This document shows, piece after piece, positions 18,774 through 27,980 of a DNA stretch of 64,000 nt. The notes under the pieces are model-generated. The model did not search any database and was not told the origin of the DNA. It worked only from the letters and a program-made list of their open reading frames with translations. The position numbers and the translations under genes were made by a program. Origin of the DNA: Maricaulis sp039978735 (lineage in GTDB: Bacteria > Pseudomonadota > Alphaproteobacteria > Caulobacterales > Maricaulaceae). Positions within the stretch are counted from its first letter, which is position 1, and each line of letters begins with the position of its first letter. The DNA is taken from positions 1 to 64,000 of the forward strand of contig NZ_JBDWAS010000021.1 in the NCBI RefSeq assembly GCF_039978735.1, given 5' to 3'.

Positions 18774-19244
18774 ATGAGCGAACTCAAAACCGGCGACCTT
18801 GCTCCGACTTTCAAACTGCCCGCCGATGGCGGAAACGAGATCGACCTGGCCGATCTGCGCGGCAAGACCGTTGTGCTCTATTTCTACCCGAAAGACGATA
18901 CGCCGGGCTGCACCACGGAAGCCATCGACTTCACCCGTGCACAAGCCGACTTCGAGGCTGCCAACACGGTCGTCATCGGGGTATCCAAGGATAGCGTGCA
19001 AAAGCATGACAAGTTCAAGGCCAAGCATGACCTTTCAGTGGCACTGATCGCCGACGAGGCCGGCGAGATCTGCGAAGCCTATGGCGTCTGGGTTCTCAAG
19101 AAGCTCTATGGCCGCGAATACATGGGCATCGAACGCGCCACCTTCCTGATCGGTCCGGACGGAAAAATCGCCGGGGTCTGGCGCAAGGTGAAGGTGAAGG
19201 GCCATGCCGACGCCGTGCTCGAGGCGGCCCGCAAGCTCGCCTGA
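18774..19244 (+). CDS. bcp: Bcp/PrxQ-type thioredoxin-dependent peroxiredoxin
   Basis: A 156-residue peroxiredoxin reducing hydrogen peroxide and organic peroxides. The peroxidatic cysteine lies in DDTPGCTTEAIDF. The resolving cysteine of E. coli Bcp, five residues later, is replaced (TTEAID), but another cysteine occurs in GEICEAYG, which could resolve in an alternative helix as in some PrxQ proteins. The second of two adjacent ATGs (18774) has better spacing from GAGGG. Its stop overlaps the next start (TGATG). Confidence 0.93.
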   Translation: MSELKTGDLAPTFKLPADGGNEIDLADLRGKTVVLYFYPKDDTPGCTTEAIDFTRAQADFEAANTVVIGVSKDSVQKHDKFKAKHDLSVALIADEAGEICEAYGVWVLKKLYGREYMGIERATFLIGPDGKIAGVWRKVKVKGHADAVLEAARKLA

Positions 19245-20053
19245 TGTGCGACGAGACGCTTCTTCGCCTGGCCCTGCAGGTTCTGGAAACGGCGGAACCG
19301 CGCGCCAAGGCGGCGGCCGCGCGGGCTGCAGCCCGGGCCTGGACCGGCGGAACCGTGCCGCTTGGCGGACCGGTCGAGGCGCCCGACCGTCCGGCGCGGC
19401 CTGCAGAGCCGGTCTGTGTCGCGCCCGGCAAGGTGCCGCGCCGCCGGCTCAACACGCTCGCCGGCCGCTGCGCCCTGATGCATGCGATCGCCCATATCGA
19501 GTTCAATGCGATCGACCTCGCCTTCGACATGGTCGTGCGCTTCGCGCTCGATTCGGCGCTGGATGATGCCCGGCGGCCGGAATTCGTCACCGACTGGATC
19601 GGCGTCGGCGATGACGAAGCCCGCCATTTCGAGATGGTGGCCGACCGTCTGGAAGCCATGGGCAGCCACTACGGCGCCCTGCCCGCTCATGACGGATTGT
19701 GGGATTCGGCCCGGACCACAGCCGGCGCACTGGACGCCCGGCTCGCCGTTGCACCCATGGTTCTGGAGGCGCGCGGGCTGGATGTGACACCCGGCATGAT
19801 CGAACGGCTCATGTCTGCCGGTGACCGGGAAAGCGCCGGAATTCTTCGGATCATTTATGAAGAAGAAGTGGGGCATGTCGCCGCAGGCGCCCGCTGGTTC
19901 AGATACTTATGCGAGAAATCGGGCCACGAACCGGCGTCGCATTTTCAGACCCTGGTAACCAAATATTTCCGCGGGCGCCTCAAACCTCCCTTCAATACCG
20001 ATGCGCGCAAGCGTGCCGATCTGCCGGCGAATTTTTACGGCCCCCTCGTCTGA
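19244..20053 (+). CDS. DUF455 ferritin-like protein
   Basis: A 269-residue helical protein of the DUF455 family. Metal-ligand-like carboxylates and histidines sit in a ferritin-like four-helix layout: HAIAHIEFNAIDLAFDM, DDEARHFEMVADRL and YEEEVGHVAAGARWF. The start overlaps the Bcp stop by one base, so the pair is probably translationally coupled. Function is not established; an iron-binding oxidoreductase role linked to peroxide defence is inferred from fold and neighbour. Confidence 0.85.
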   Translation: MCDETLLRLALQVLETAEPRAKAAAARAAARAWTGGTVPLGGPVEAPDRPARPAEPVCVAPGKVPRRRLNTLAGRCALMHAIAHIEFNAIDLAFDMVVRFALDSALDDARRPEFVTDWIGVGDDEARHFEMVADRLEAMGSHYGALPAHDGLWDSARTTAGALDARLAVAPMVLEARGLDVTPGMIERLMSAGDRESAGILRIIYEEEVGHVAAGARWFRYLCEKSGHEPASHFQTLVTKYFRGRLKPPFNTDARKRADLPANFYGPLV

Positions 20054-20157
20054 GACGGCGCAGCTCTTGCATTGGCGTGTATTGATATCCAGCGGGCTTT
20101 TGTGTCACATGCTCGCGCAGGGAATTTGGGGCAGGCAAAATCTAAGCGGCGTAGCGC

Positions 20158-21408
20158 ATGTTATCACGAGTCAAAGAAGCTGTTTGGGGAACGGCTCAGC
20201 GCTGGTTTCCGGATCGGCAGATCTATCACCGGAGTGACGGGCAAGTCCGTTATTTCGCGATCTCCACCGGCGTCCAGATCGGCGCACTCCTCGGGGCAAC
20301 AGCTCTGGCGGGGTGGCTGTGCTTCTCGACCGTTTCCGTCGCCTTCCACGGGCGCGCCATCGCGGCAAAGGATGCCGAGATCGAGCGCGACCGGATCTAC
20401 TATCACCGCATGGTCGCCGAGGCCCAGGCCAATGAGGCGACGGTCATCTCTTTCATGGAATCGCGCATGGAGGAGTTCGACCGCACCGCGTATGAATTCC
20501 AGATGCGTCACGAGACGCTGCGTCAGCTGGTCAGCTTTGCCGAGCAGCTGACCGGGACGGAAATGTCCCCCTCGCCCGCCCTCGACGATGGCCGGGTCCT
20601 GATGGCGGCAGCGCCCGCCGACCCGTCACCGCGTGAAGCGCGCGATCCCATGGCTGCCGTCGCATCCGTCACCTCCGACGCGCCGGAAGACCAGATTTCC
20701 TATCTCATGGGCGAACAGGATGCCGTTCTCGCCCGCGCCGAAGACGCCACCGAAGCCCGCCTGCAGAATCTGCGCGCTGTCCTGCGCCTGACAGGGCTGG
20801 ACATCGAGGACGTGATTGCCGACCAGCGCGAAGGCGAAGAACGCGGCGGTCCCTTCCATCCGATTTCGGAGACCGATCTTTTCTCGGCCGGCTCCAACCC
20901 GAACTTCGAACTCGATGACGCTTTTTCCTCGCGCATCAACCGCATCGCAGCGCGCCTGCTGGAAGTGGAAGAACTCGAGGACTTTGTCACTTCCGGCCCG
21001 CTGGGTGTGCCGATCGGCGACACCTATCGCCGCACCTCGGATTTCGGGGTCCGGATCGATCCGTTCAACGGACGTCCCACCTCTCACTACGGTCTCGACT
21101 TCGCCGCCTATCGCCGGGCACCGATCATTGCGACCGGTCCGGGCGAAGTGATTTACGCGGGTTGGCGCTCGGGCTATGGTCGCACCGTGGAGATCGACCA
21201 TGGTTACGGCTTTGTGACCCGTTATGGCCATCTCCACGAAATCGCAGTGCGACGGGGCGATACGGTTGACCGCGGACAACTCATCGGGGGGATGGGGTCC
21301 ACGGGACGCAGTACCGCGACCCATCTGCATTATGAAATTTGGTACAACGGATCGGCTATCGATCCGGAACGTTTGTTGAGAGCCGGCCAGTATGTTCAAC
21401 AAGGCTAA
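20158..21408 (+). CDS. M23 (LytM) peptidase with membrane anchor
   Basis: A 416-residue envelope endopeptidase predicted to cut peptidoglycan crosslinks. A cytoplasmic start is followed by one membrane helix (residues ~38-60), then a coiled-coil-like stretch and, from about residue 300, a LytM domain. Zinc ligands are complete: SHYGLDFAA, and the HLHYEIW pair, with RYGHLHE in between. It overlaps the bactofilin gene by 17 bases, an operon type seen where bactofilins recruit or control M23 enzymes for cell-shape or stalk formation. Confidence 0.92.
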   Translation: MLSRVKEAVWGTAQRWFPDRQIYHRSDGQVRYFAISTGVQIGALLGATALAGWLCFSTVSVAFHGRAIAAKDAEIERDRIYYHRMVAEAQANEATVISFMESRMEEFDRTAYEFQMRHETLRQLVSFAEQLTGTEMSPSPALDDGRVLMAAAPADPSPREARDPMAAVASVTSDAPEDQISYLMGEQDAVLARAEDATEARLQNLRAVLRLTGLDIEDVIADQREGEERGGPFHPISETDLFSAGSNPNFELDDAFSSRINRIAARLLEVEELEDFVTSGPLGVPIGDTYRRTSDFGVRIDPFNGRPTSHYGLDFAAYRRAPIIATGPGEVIYAGWRSGYGRTVEIDHGYGFVTRYGHLHEIAVRRGDTVDRGQLIGGMGSTGRSTATHLHYEIWYNGSAIDPERLLRAGQYVQQG

Positions 21409-21928
21409 AGAGACCTCGTCCTCCGACAGCGGAGCGTCGTTTGCCCCTCCCCCGAAAAGGACCGCCATGAAATCGAAAGCTCCGTCCATTCTGTCCAGCG
21501 ATCTGGTTCTGACCGGGTCGATTGTTTCCGATGGCGAAATCCAGCTCGACGGCCAGGTTGATGGCGATGTTCGCGCCGGATCCCTGATCATCGGCGAGGA
21601 CGCCTCTGTCTCGGGTGAAGTCTCTGCCGAGACCGTCGTGATCCGCGGCAAGGTGACCGGCAGCGTCCGCGCCCGCCAGGTCCAGCTGGCATCGACCGCG
21701 CGCATTGAGGGCGACATTGTCCACGCGACGCTCTCCGTGGAAGCCGGTGCCTATTTCGACGGCCACTGCCGCCATGCCTCCGATCCGATGCAGACCGGCG
21801 ACACTTCGAAGTCGGCCAAGCCGAAGGTCGAGGCACCGAAGGCCGACAGCAAGCCGCCGGCTCCCGGCAAGCCCGACCCGCTCGACTCGCTCGAGCCGCC
21901 GGTTGCGGCATCGAAGTCCGGCTTCTAA
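21392..21928 (+). CDS. Bactofilin
   Basis: A 178-residue cytoskeletal protein. The central bactofilin domain is a right-handed beta-helix with turns such as LTGSIVSDGEIQLDGQVDGD, SLIIGEDASVSGEV and GSVRARQVQL. Flanking N- and C-terminal segments are Pro/Lys/Ser-rich and disordered. Such proteins polymerise without nucleotide on the inner membrane. Co-translation with the upstream M23 peptidase strongly suggests they work together. A terminator follows. Confidence 0.95.
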   Translation: MFNKAKETSSSDSGASFAPPPKRTAMKSKAPSILSSDLVLTGSIVSDGEIQLDGQVDGDVRAGSLIIGEDASVSGEVSAETVVIRGKVTGSVRARQVQLASTARIEGDIVHATLSVEAGAYFDGHCRHASDPMQTGDTSKSAKPKVEAPKADSKPPAPGKPDPLDSLEPPVAASKSGF

Positions 21929-21955
21929 GGCCCGGCTTCAGATACAGAACCATAG

Positions 21956-21986
21956 AACCGGCGCCCGCCCAGGCGCCGGTTTTTTT
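21956..21986 (+). terminator. Rho-independent terminator after bactofilin
   Basis: A 10-bp stem (21956-21965 / 21972-21981), 6-nt loop and a T-run. It ends the M23-bactofilin transcript. Confidence 0.9.
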
Positions 21987-22028
21987 CTTGCCTGAAAGGC
22001 ACGCCCCGCAGCCCGGACACCATGAAGG

Positions 22029-22433
22029 CTAGAGGGGCAGCCCCGAGAACAGGCCCATGGGATGATGGGTCCGGGCGACGGTGACGATGAAAAGGAAGAC
22101 AGTCGCCGCGGCGGCGGTCGCGACCAGGCGCACGGGTGCCGGACGCGCTGGCCGCAAGGCGATTATGCCCAGGGCGATGTAAACGACCAGAAGTGCGACC
22201 TTCACCGTCAGCCAGGAGTCCGCGAAGGGGTATTGGCCGGTCACCACGGTCAGCGCAATTGCGGAGGCGAGCAATACGGTGTCGATTGCATAGCTGCTCA
22301 TGCGCACGGGCCGCAGGCGGGGCCAGCCCGCACCGGCCAGATTGACGGCAATCGCGCGAACCAGGAAGAAAACCCCGCTCAGCACGACGGACGTCATATG
22401 GATGTGGCGCAACGCCGTGTACCAGGTCTCCAT
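22029..22433 (-). CDS. SirB2-family small membrane protein
   Basis: A 134-residue integral membrane protein with about four hydrophobic helices. The start (WYTALRHIHMTSVVLSGVFF), LVRAIAV and the ADSWLTVKVALLVVYIALG segment match the SirB family. The histidines near the first helix are conserved in the family, but the biochemical role is unknown. It lies downstream of prfB on the same strand. Confidence 0.8.
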   Translation of the reverse strand: METWYTALRHIHMTSVVLSGVFFLVRAIAVNLAGAGWPRLRPVRMSSYAIDTVLLASAIALTVVTGQYPFADSWLTVKVALLVVYIALGIIALRPARPAPVRLVATAAAATVFLFIVTVARTHHPMGLFSGLPL

Positions 22434-22456
22434 ATCGTCAACCCCGCTCGCCGGCC

Positions 22457-23588
22457 CTAGCCCTCGGCCTCGTCGTCGCCACCGACCCGGGCCGCCAGGG
22501 CCGCCGCCATGAACTCGTCGAGATCTCCGTCCAGCACGCCGGACGTGTTCGACGTTTCCACATTCGTCCGCAGATCCTTGACCATCTGGTAGGGCTGCAG
22601 GACGTAGGAACGGATCTGGTGGCCCCAGCCGATCTCGGTCTTGCTGTCGGCCTCGGCCTGGGCCGCGGCCTCGCGGCGTTGCAGCTCGACTTCATAGACC
22701 CGCGCGCGCAGCATGTCCCAGGCCTGGGAGCGGTTCTTGTGCTGGGAGCGGTCGTTCTGGCACTGCACGACGATCGGCTTGTCCTCGCCGGGCATGTCGT
22801 AGGTCAGACGTACGGCACTGTCCGTCTTGTTGACGTGCTGGCCGCCGGCCCCGGAAGCGCGATAGGTATCGGTGCGCACTTTCGACTCGTCGATCTCGAC
22901 CTCAATGGCGTCGTCGATCTGCGGATAGACACCAACCGACGAGAAACTGGTGTGACGCCGGGCGGAACTGTCGAAGGGCGAAATCCGCACCAGCCGGTGC
23001 ACACCGCTTTCCGTCTTCAGCCAGCCATAGGCATTCTCGCCCTTCACCAGCAGCGTCGTGGACTTCAGCCCGGCTTCTTCACCGGCCTGTTCTTCCATCG
23101 TCTCAACCTTGTAGCCATGGGCATTCGCCCAACGCGAATACATCCGCGTCAGCATGGCGGTCCAGTCCTGGCTCTCCGTGCCGCCGGCGCCGGAGTGGAT
23201 CTCGAGGAAGGCATCATTGCCGTCGGCTTCGCCGGAGAGCAGCGTCTCCAGCTGGGCGCGGCGCATGCGTTCGGCCAGCTGTTTCAGGCCGGACACGGCC
23301 TCCTCGACCATGTCCGCATCGTCTTCCATTTCGGCAAGTTCGATGATCTCGATCGCGTCGGACAGCTCGCGCTCGGCTTCGACAACGGTCTCAATCGCCG
23401 ACTCCAGACGATTACGCTCGCGCATCAGCCCCTGGGCCTTCTGGGGTTCATTCCAGAAGTCCGGCGCTTCGGATTTCGCGTTCAGCTCGTCGAGGCGTTT
23501 CTGGGCAGTATCCCAGTCAAAGACGCCTCCTCAGCAGGCCGACTGCCTGCTGGATTTCGTCGGAAAGGCTCTGGATTTCAGGTCGCAT
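22457..23588 (-). CDS. prfB: Peptide chain release factor 2 (programmed +1 frameshift)
   Basis: Release factor 2 terminates translation at UGA and UAA. The gene is in two frames. The first, from ATG at 23588, encodes 23 residues and ends in LRRRL followed by UGA at 23517-23519. A +1 shift at CTT-TGA-C continues to the stop at 22457, giving about 376 residues. An AGGAGG stimulator sits 3 bases before the slippery CTT. The SPF recognition motif (RISPFDSSARR) and catalytic GGQ (GAGGQHVNKTDSAVRL) are present. Methionines further downstream are internal, not true starts. Confidence 0.96.
23511..23530 (-). promoter_or_regulatory. prfB autoregulatory frameshift site
   Basis: On the minus strand AGGAGG, CGT, CTT, TGA, C lie in order, the canonical RF2 recoding signal. 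Low RF2 slows decoding of the UGA and favours the +1 shift, so RF2 controls its own synthesis. Confidence 0.95.
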
Positions 23589-23662
23589 GATGGCAAAGAT
23601 CTGGCTGATTCAAACAGGTGTGTCTGCCGGGATAGAGGGGCACGGCACGCGAGACAAGACGG

Positions 23663-26170
23663 TCAGTACAGACCGCCCAGTTCCTCATCCTCCGGCTCCT
23701 CGTCCTCTTCTTGCTGCTCCTGCTGGGACAGCAGGAGAGCGAGCGGGTCGTCGCTGACGCTGTCACGGGCAAAGGAGAGCCCGCTTTCCTCATCCTCAGA
23801 GGTGCGCGACGGTTCCGTTCCGGGACGGAAGGCTTCCAGGATCACACCCGACTGGCCCAGTGCACCGGGGGTGCCGTTGGTGCGGTCAATCGGCACAAGA
23901 CGCACACCCTCGGGCACACGGAAGGGCGCAACCGGATAATTCTCCAGCGCGGCCGCCAGAAAGTCGCGCGCGATCGGCGCGGCAACACGGCCACCCGCTT
24001 CGCCATTGCCCAGCTGGTAGGGCGTGTCGAAGCCGACATAAACGCCGACAACGATGTCCGGCCCGAAGCCGACAAACCAGGCATCGCGGAAATCATTGGT
24101 CGTGCCGGTCTTGCCGCCCAGCGGACGGCCCAGCGGACGCAATGCCGTGCCCGTTCCGCGTTCAACAGCGCCTTCCAGCATGTGAACAACCTGGTAGGCC
24201 GTCACGGGGTCGACAACTTCCTCGCGGGTTTCCGGGAATTGCGGCTCGTGCAGTTCCGGCGACCATTCAGCCGCGTCGCAGGTGTCGCAGGGCAGGACTT
24301 CGTGGGCGAAAATCGTGGCCCCGGAGCGGTCCTGCACCCGGTCGATGATGGTCGGCTCGACGCGGCGGCCGCCATTGACCAGCGTCGCATAGGCCGAGAC
24401 CAGCCGGTAGAGCGTGGTTTCCCCGGCACCCAGCGCCATGGCGAGGACGGGTTCGAGATCGTCATAGATGCCGAAGCGTTCGCCGTACTCAGCGATCGGC
24501 TCCATGCCCATTTCCTGGGCCAGCCGCACGGTCATCACGTTCCGCGACAGCTCCAGGCCCAGACGCAGGGTCGACATGCCGTAATAGCGTTCCGAATAGT
24601 TGGACGGCATGTAGAAGCGCTCGTCCGGACCACCCGTTGCGATAAAGGGCGCATCGAGGATCAGGCTGGCCGGCGTATAGCCATTGTCCAGCGCCGCGGC
24701 ATAGACAAAGGGCTTGAAGGACGAGCCCGGTTGGCGGCGCGCCTGGGTGGCCCGGTTGAACTGGCTGTGCTGGAAGGAATACCCACCCACCATTGCCAGC
24801 ACACGGCCGGTGTGCGGGTCCATGGCCAGAATGCCGCCATTGATCTGCGGCACCTGGCGCAGCCCGTACTGGCCTTCGGAATAGCCTTCCTGGTCGGCAA
24901 TCGAGGCGACCAGGATCACATCGCCCTCGCCCAGCACATCCGACGGGCGATTGACCGCGGCACCGAGCAGGCCGTCCGGCAGAGTCTCACGGGCCCATTC
25001 CAGGGCCGACATCGGGATCTCGCCTTCTTCGCCGTTCAGGAAACCGATCCGCGCCCTGTCGGCCGTGGTTTCCAGCACCGTGGCCGGCATCCAGCCCTCG
25101 TCGAGATCACCGGGGATCTCGACCTCGGACAGACGCCCGACCCAGCCCTCACCGGCTTCGATCGTGGCCAGCGGCCCGCGATAGCCGTGGCGGCGGTCAT
25201 AGGCTTCCAACCCGTCACGCAGGGCACGCCGCGCAGCCAGCTGCATCGAGGTGTCCAGCGTGGTGCGAATCGACAGACCGCCATCATAAAGCTCGTCCTC
25301 GCCATACATGGAGAAGACTTCGCGGCGGACATTCTCGACGAAATATTCGGCCGCCGTGTAGGTCGCGCCGGACAGGCGGTCGACGGTTTCCAGCGGCTGG
25401 GCCTGGGCTTCGCGGGCTGCCTCCTCGGAGACATAGCCATTCTCGGCCATCCGCTCGATCACCCAGTTGCGGCGCGCGATCGCGGCCTCGCGATTGCGTT
25501 CGGGGTGATAATTCGACGGCCCCTTGGGCAGCGCCGCCAGGTAGGCGATCTCGTGCAGCTCGAGCTCGTCCAGCGACTTGCCGAAATAATTCAGCGCCGC
25601 GGCCGCCACGCCATAGGCGCGGTTCCCCAGATAGATCTCGTTGAGATAGAGCTCGATGATCTGGTCCTTGGTGAAGGCGCGCTCGATCCGGCGCGACAGG
25701 ATCATCTCGCGCACCTTGCGTTCGATGCGCTGCTCCGAGGACAGGAGGAAGTTCTTGGCGACCTGCTGGGTGATGGTCGAGGCGCCCTCGAGACGGCGTC
25801 CGTTGAGCACATTGCCGATATTCGAGATCGCCGCGCGGATGATGCCGCGCAGGTCGAGACCACCATGCTCGTAGAAATTCTTGTCTTCCGCGGAAATGAA
25901 GGCGTGGACGACATTCTGCGGGATATTGTCGATCGGTACGAAGACGCGATGCTCGCGCGCATACTCGGCGATCAGCAGGCCATCGCCCGCATGCACCCGG
26001 CTCATGATGGGCGGCTGGTATTCGGCCAGCTGCTCGTGATTCGGCAGGTCGTCGGTGACGCGCACCACATAGACAGCCGCAGCCACAAAGCCGATGACGC
26101 CCAGCACGACAGCGGCGATGCCGCCCCACAAAGCGGTGCGCATCAGGTTACGCAGAGTAAAAATCTTCAT
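23663..26170 (-). CDS. mrcA: Class A penicillin-binding protein 1A
   Basis: An 835-residue bifunctional glycosyltransferase-transpeptidase that polymerises and crosslinks peptidoglycan. After one membrane helix (residues ~15-37) comes the GT51 domain (ISAEDKNFYEHGG; EGASTITQQVAKNFLL), then an OB-like insert and the transpeptidase domain with SxxK (GSSFKPF), SRN (LSRNVMT) and KTGT (GGKTGTTND). The tail is acidic and Gln-rich. ATG at 26170 follows AGAGGG by 5 bases. The amidase and PBP1A are on one strand, about 100 bases apart. Confidence 0.96.
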   Translation of the reverse strand: MKIFTLRNLMRTALWGGIAAVVLGVIGFVAAAVYVVRVTDDLPNHEQLAEYQPPIMSRVHAGDGLLIAEYAREHRVFVPIDNIPQNVVHAFISAEDKNFYEHGGLDLRGIIRAAISNIGNVLNGRRLEGASTITQQVAKNFLLSSEQRIERKVREMILSRRIERAFTKDQIIELYLNEIYLGNRAYGVAAAALNYFGKSLDELELHEIAYLAALPKGPSNYHPERNREAAIARRNWVIERMAENGYVSEEAAREAQAQPLETVDRLSGATYTAAEYFVENVRREVFSMYGEDELYDGGLSIRTTLDTSMQLAARRALRDGLEAYDRRHGYRGPLATIEAGEGWVGRLSEVEIPGDLDEGWMPATVLETTADRARIGFLNGEEGEIPMSALEWARETLPDGLLGAAVNRPSDVLGEGDVILVASIADQEGYSEGQYGLRQVPQINGGILAMDPHTGRVLAMVGGYSFQHSQFNRATQARRQPGSSFKPFVYAAALDNGYTPASLILDAPFIATGGPDERFYMPSNYSERYYGMSTLRLGLELSRNVMTVRLAQEMGMEPIAEYGERFGIYDDLEPVLAMALGAGETTLYRLVSAYATLVNGGRRVEPTIIDRVQDRSGATIFAHEVLPCDTCDAAEWSPELHEPQFPETREEVVDPVTAYQVVHMLEGAVERGTGTALRPLGRPLGGKTGTTNDFRDAWFVGFGPDIVVGVYVGFDTPYQLGNGEAGGRVAAPIARDFLAAALENYPVAPFRVPEGVRLVPIDRTNGTPGALGQSGVILEAFRPGTEPSRTSEDEESGLSFARDSVSDDPLALLLSQQEQQEEDEEPEDEELGGLY

Positions 26171-26276
26171 TACGCCCTCTGGCCGCTCGACATGCAGCCC
26201 CCCCATCGTGACCGTCGGCACGATACCCAAAACCACGGCCGCATTATGGCCGCCTGCGGCTCTCGATCATAGGGGG

Positions 26277-27491
26277 TTACCGCGTCCGGGCGGCAACCGT
26301 GTCACTGCCGGCGAACAGCACATCGTCGCCGCGCTGGGCAAAATAGCTGTCGATGCCGCGAACCACCGCCGACATCTGTGTCCGCCGGGCGCTGGCCGAG
26401 GTGAGATTGCTCTCGTCCGTCGCATTGGTCAGGAAGCCCATTTCCAGCAGGACGGCCGGCACACGCGGGTCCAGCAGGACGAAGAGATTCGCCTGGCGGT
26501 GCGGATTGGCCAGCAGCGGGCCGGCCGAGCCGAGATTCTGCAGCAGGACTTCGGCGAAGGCCGAGGACTGGTTGCGCTTCTCGCGCAGCTCCAGCTCGAC
26601 GAGGATATTGTTCACATCGATCTGCATCGTGTGATCGGCATCCTGGCGGGCGCGCTGGCGGGCCCGGTTCTCGGCCGTGTCGTTGAGCGTGTAAACCGCC
26701 GCACCGCGAACACCGGAATTGCCCGACGAATCCGCGTGCAGCGAAATGAACAGGTCCGCGCGGACATCCGCCATCACAGCAACGCGCTCGCCCCAGGACG
26801 GATAGACATCGCGCTCGCGGGTCATAAAGACCTCGTAGCGCCCCGTCGCCTCCAGCTGGCGGCGCAACTCGCGCGCAGCTTCCAGGGTGACATCGCTCTC
26901 ATGCGTGCCCGACCGGCCGATGGAGCCCGGATCGTGGCCGCCATGACCGGCGTCCACCACGATCACGCGGCGCTCGCGCTCCGGCGGCACATAGACCGCC
27001 TCGACACGCTCCGCGATCAGGGAATCGAGGCTTTCGGCCCGGGTATGGGAAAAACCGGAGGACGACTCGAAGGTTTCCGCGGTGACGCGTTCGACATCGA
27101 TCACCAGGCGGTGATTGCCGCCGGGATCGCTCGGGTCGAGCGCGAACTGGTCGACGATGACCGCGGGGTGCTCCAGTTCGAACACGACGCGCGAGCTGGA
27201 CGTGGAGTTGTTGAAAAAGCGGAAGGTATCGACGAGGCCGTGCCCCATGCCCTCGCCCGTCGTCAGTCCGGACACGGACCAGCGCATGTCGGGCATGTCG
27301 ACAACGAGACGGTCGGAAAACCCGTCCAGGGTGAAGGCGCGGAAATCGGCAGGTTCGGCCGTTTCGATCACGACGCGGGTGCGTTCGCCATCGACGCCAA
27401 AGCGCACATCACGGATTTCCTGGTCCGCAAGGCTTGCGCCCGCGAAGCTCAGAAGGCCCGCAATGGCCGATACAAACAAACGAATTCGCAT
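26277..27491 (-). CDS. N-acetylmuramoyl-L-alanine amidase (AMIN + Amidase_3)
   Basis: A 404-residue exported amidase that removes stem peptides from glycan strands, as in daughter-cell separation. A signal peptide (MRIRLFVSAIAGLLSFAGASLA) is followed by an AMIN domain (residues ~25-130) and a zinc amidase domain from about 170: VVDAGHGGHDPG, the SLHADSS histidine and the VLLEMGFLTN glutamate are visible. The start at 27491 begins the signal peptide. It is an AmiC-like enzyme and probably needs an activator of the EnvC/NlpD LytM type. Confidence 0.93.
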   Translation of the reverse strand: MRIRLFVSAIAGLLSFAGASLADQEIRDVRFGVDGERTRVVIETAEPADFRAFTLDGFSDRLVVDMPDMRWSVSGLTTGEGMGHGLVDTFRFFNNSTSSSRVVFELEHPAVIVDQFALDPSDPGGNHRLVIDVERVTAETFESSSGFSHTRAESLDSLIAERVEAVYVPPERERRVIVVDAGHGGHDPGSIGRSGTHESDVTLEAARELRRQLEATGRYEVFMTRERDVYPSWGERVAVMADVRADLFISLHADSSGNSGVRGAAVYTLNDTAENRARQRARQDADHTMQIDVNNILVELELREKRNQSSAFAEVLLQNLGSAGPLLANPHRQANLFVLLDPRVPAVLLEMGFLTNATDESNLTSASARRTQMSAVVRGIDSYFAQRGDDVLFAGSDTVAARTR

Positions 27492-27980
27492 TTCCACACC
27501 ATCGTCGCTACCGTGATTCCCAAACGGCTTTTTTGCCAGACTAGGATGCGGAGCTTGACGTTTCGTTGATGCCCCCCGAAGAAATTTCCTGCAAGTACGG
27601 GACGGCGACAAACACTTTTCTTCGTGTCTGGAATGTTGCATGTTGCCAACGCCTTGGCGACCTCGCGTTTTTTATTCGCGGATCGGGCCGCCGGGCAAGG
27701 CCGGCCAAGCCTCCAGGGCCGCCGGAATCACTATCGCCGTTCCGGATCTCTTGAAGACCGGAGCCCCGACCGCCGCGCCCGACGCCCTCACAGCAGGCCG
27801 GGAGGCGCACATGGTAACTGCCGATGCGCGAGGAGCGCCTGATGCAACGTCGATCGCCAGTGTTTTTGAGATCGACGACGACAGGCAGCCCCCCGTCCAT
27901 CACACCCCCGCCGCCGCCGACGATTTCCACCGTTCCACCGGAACGGCCCGTCCTGCAGGCGTGCGCAGGAGAGACTTTTA
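27492..27980. other. Divergent control region of amidase and RNase E genes
   Basis: A 489-base stretch without a credible gene. It would hold the promoters of the amidase (leftward) and of rne (rightward), and a long rne leader. Long leaders allow RNase E to autoregulate in other bacteria; no specific hairpin could be assigned here. Confidence 0.5.

Noticed and set aside
22457..23425. Shorter prfB starting at an internal methionine
   Set aside because: The programmed frameshift signal and conserved first 23 codons show that the gene starts at 23588.
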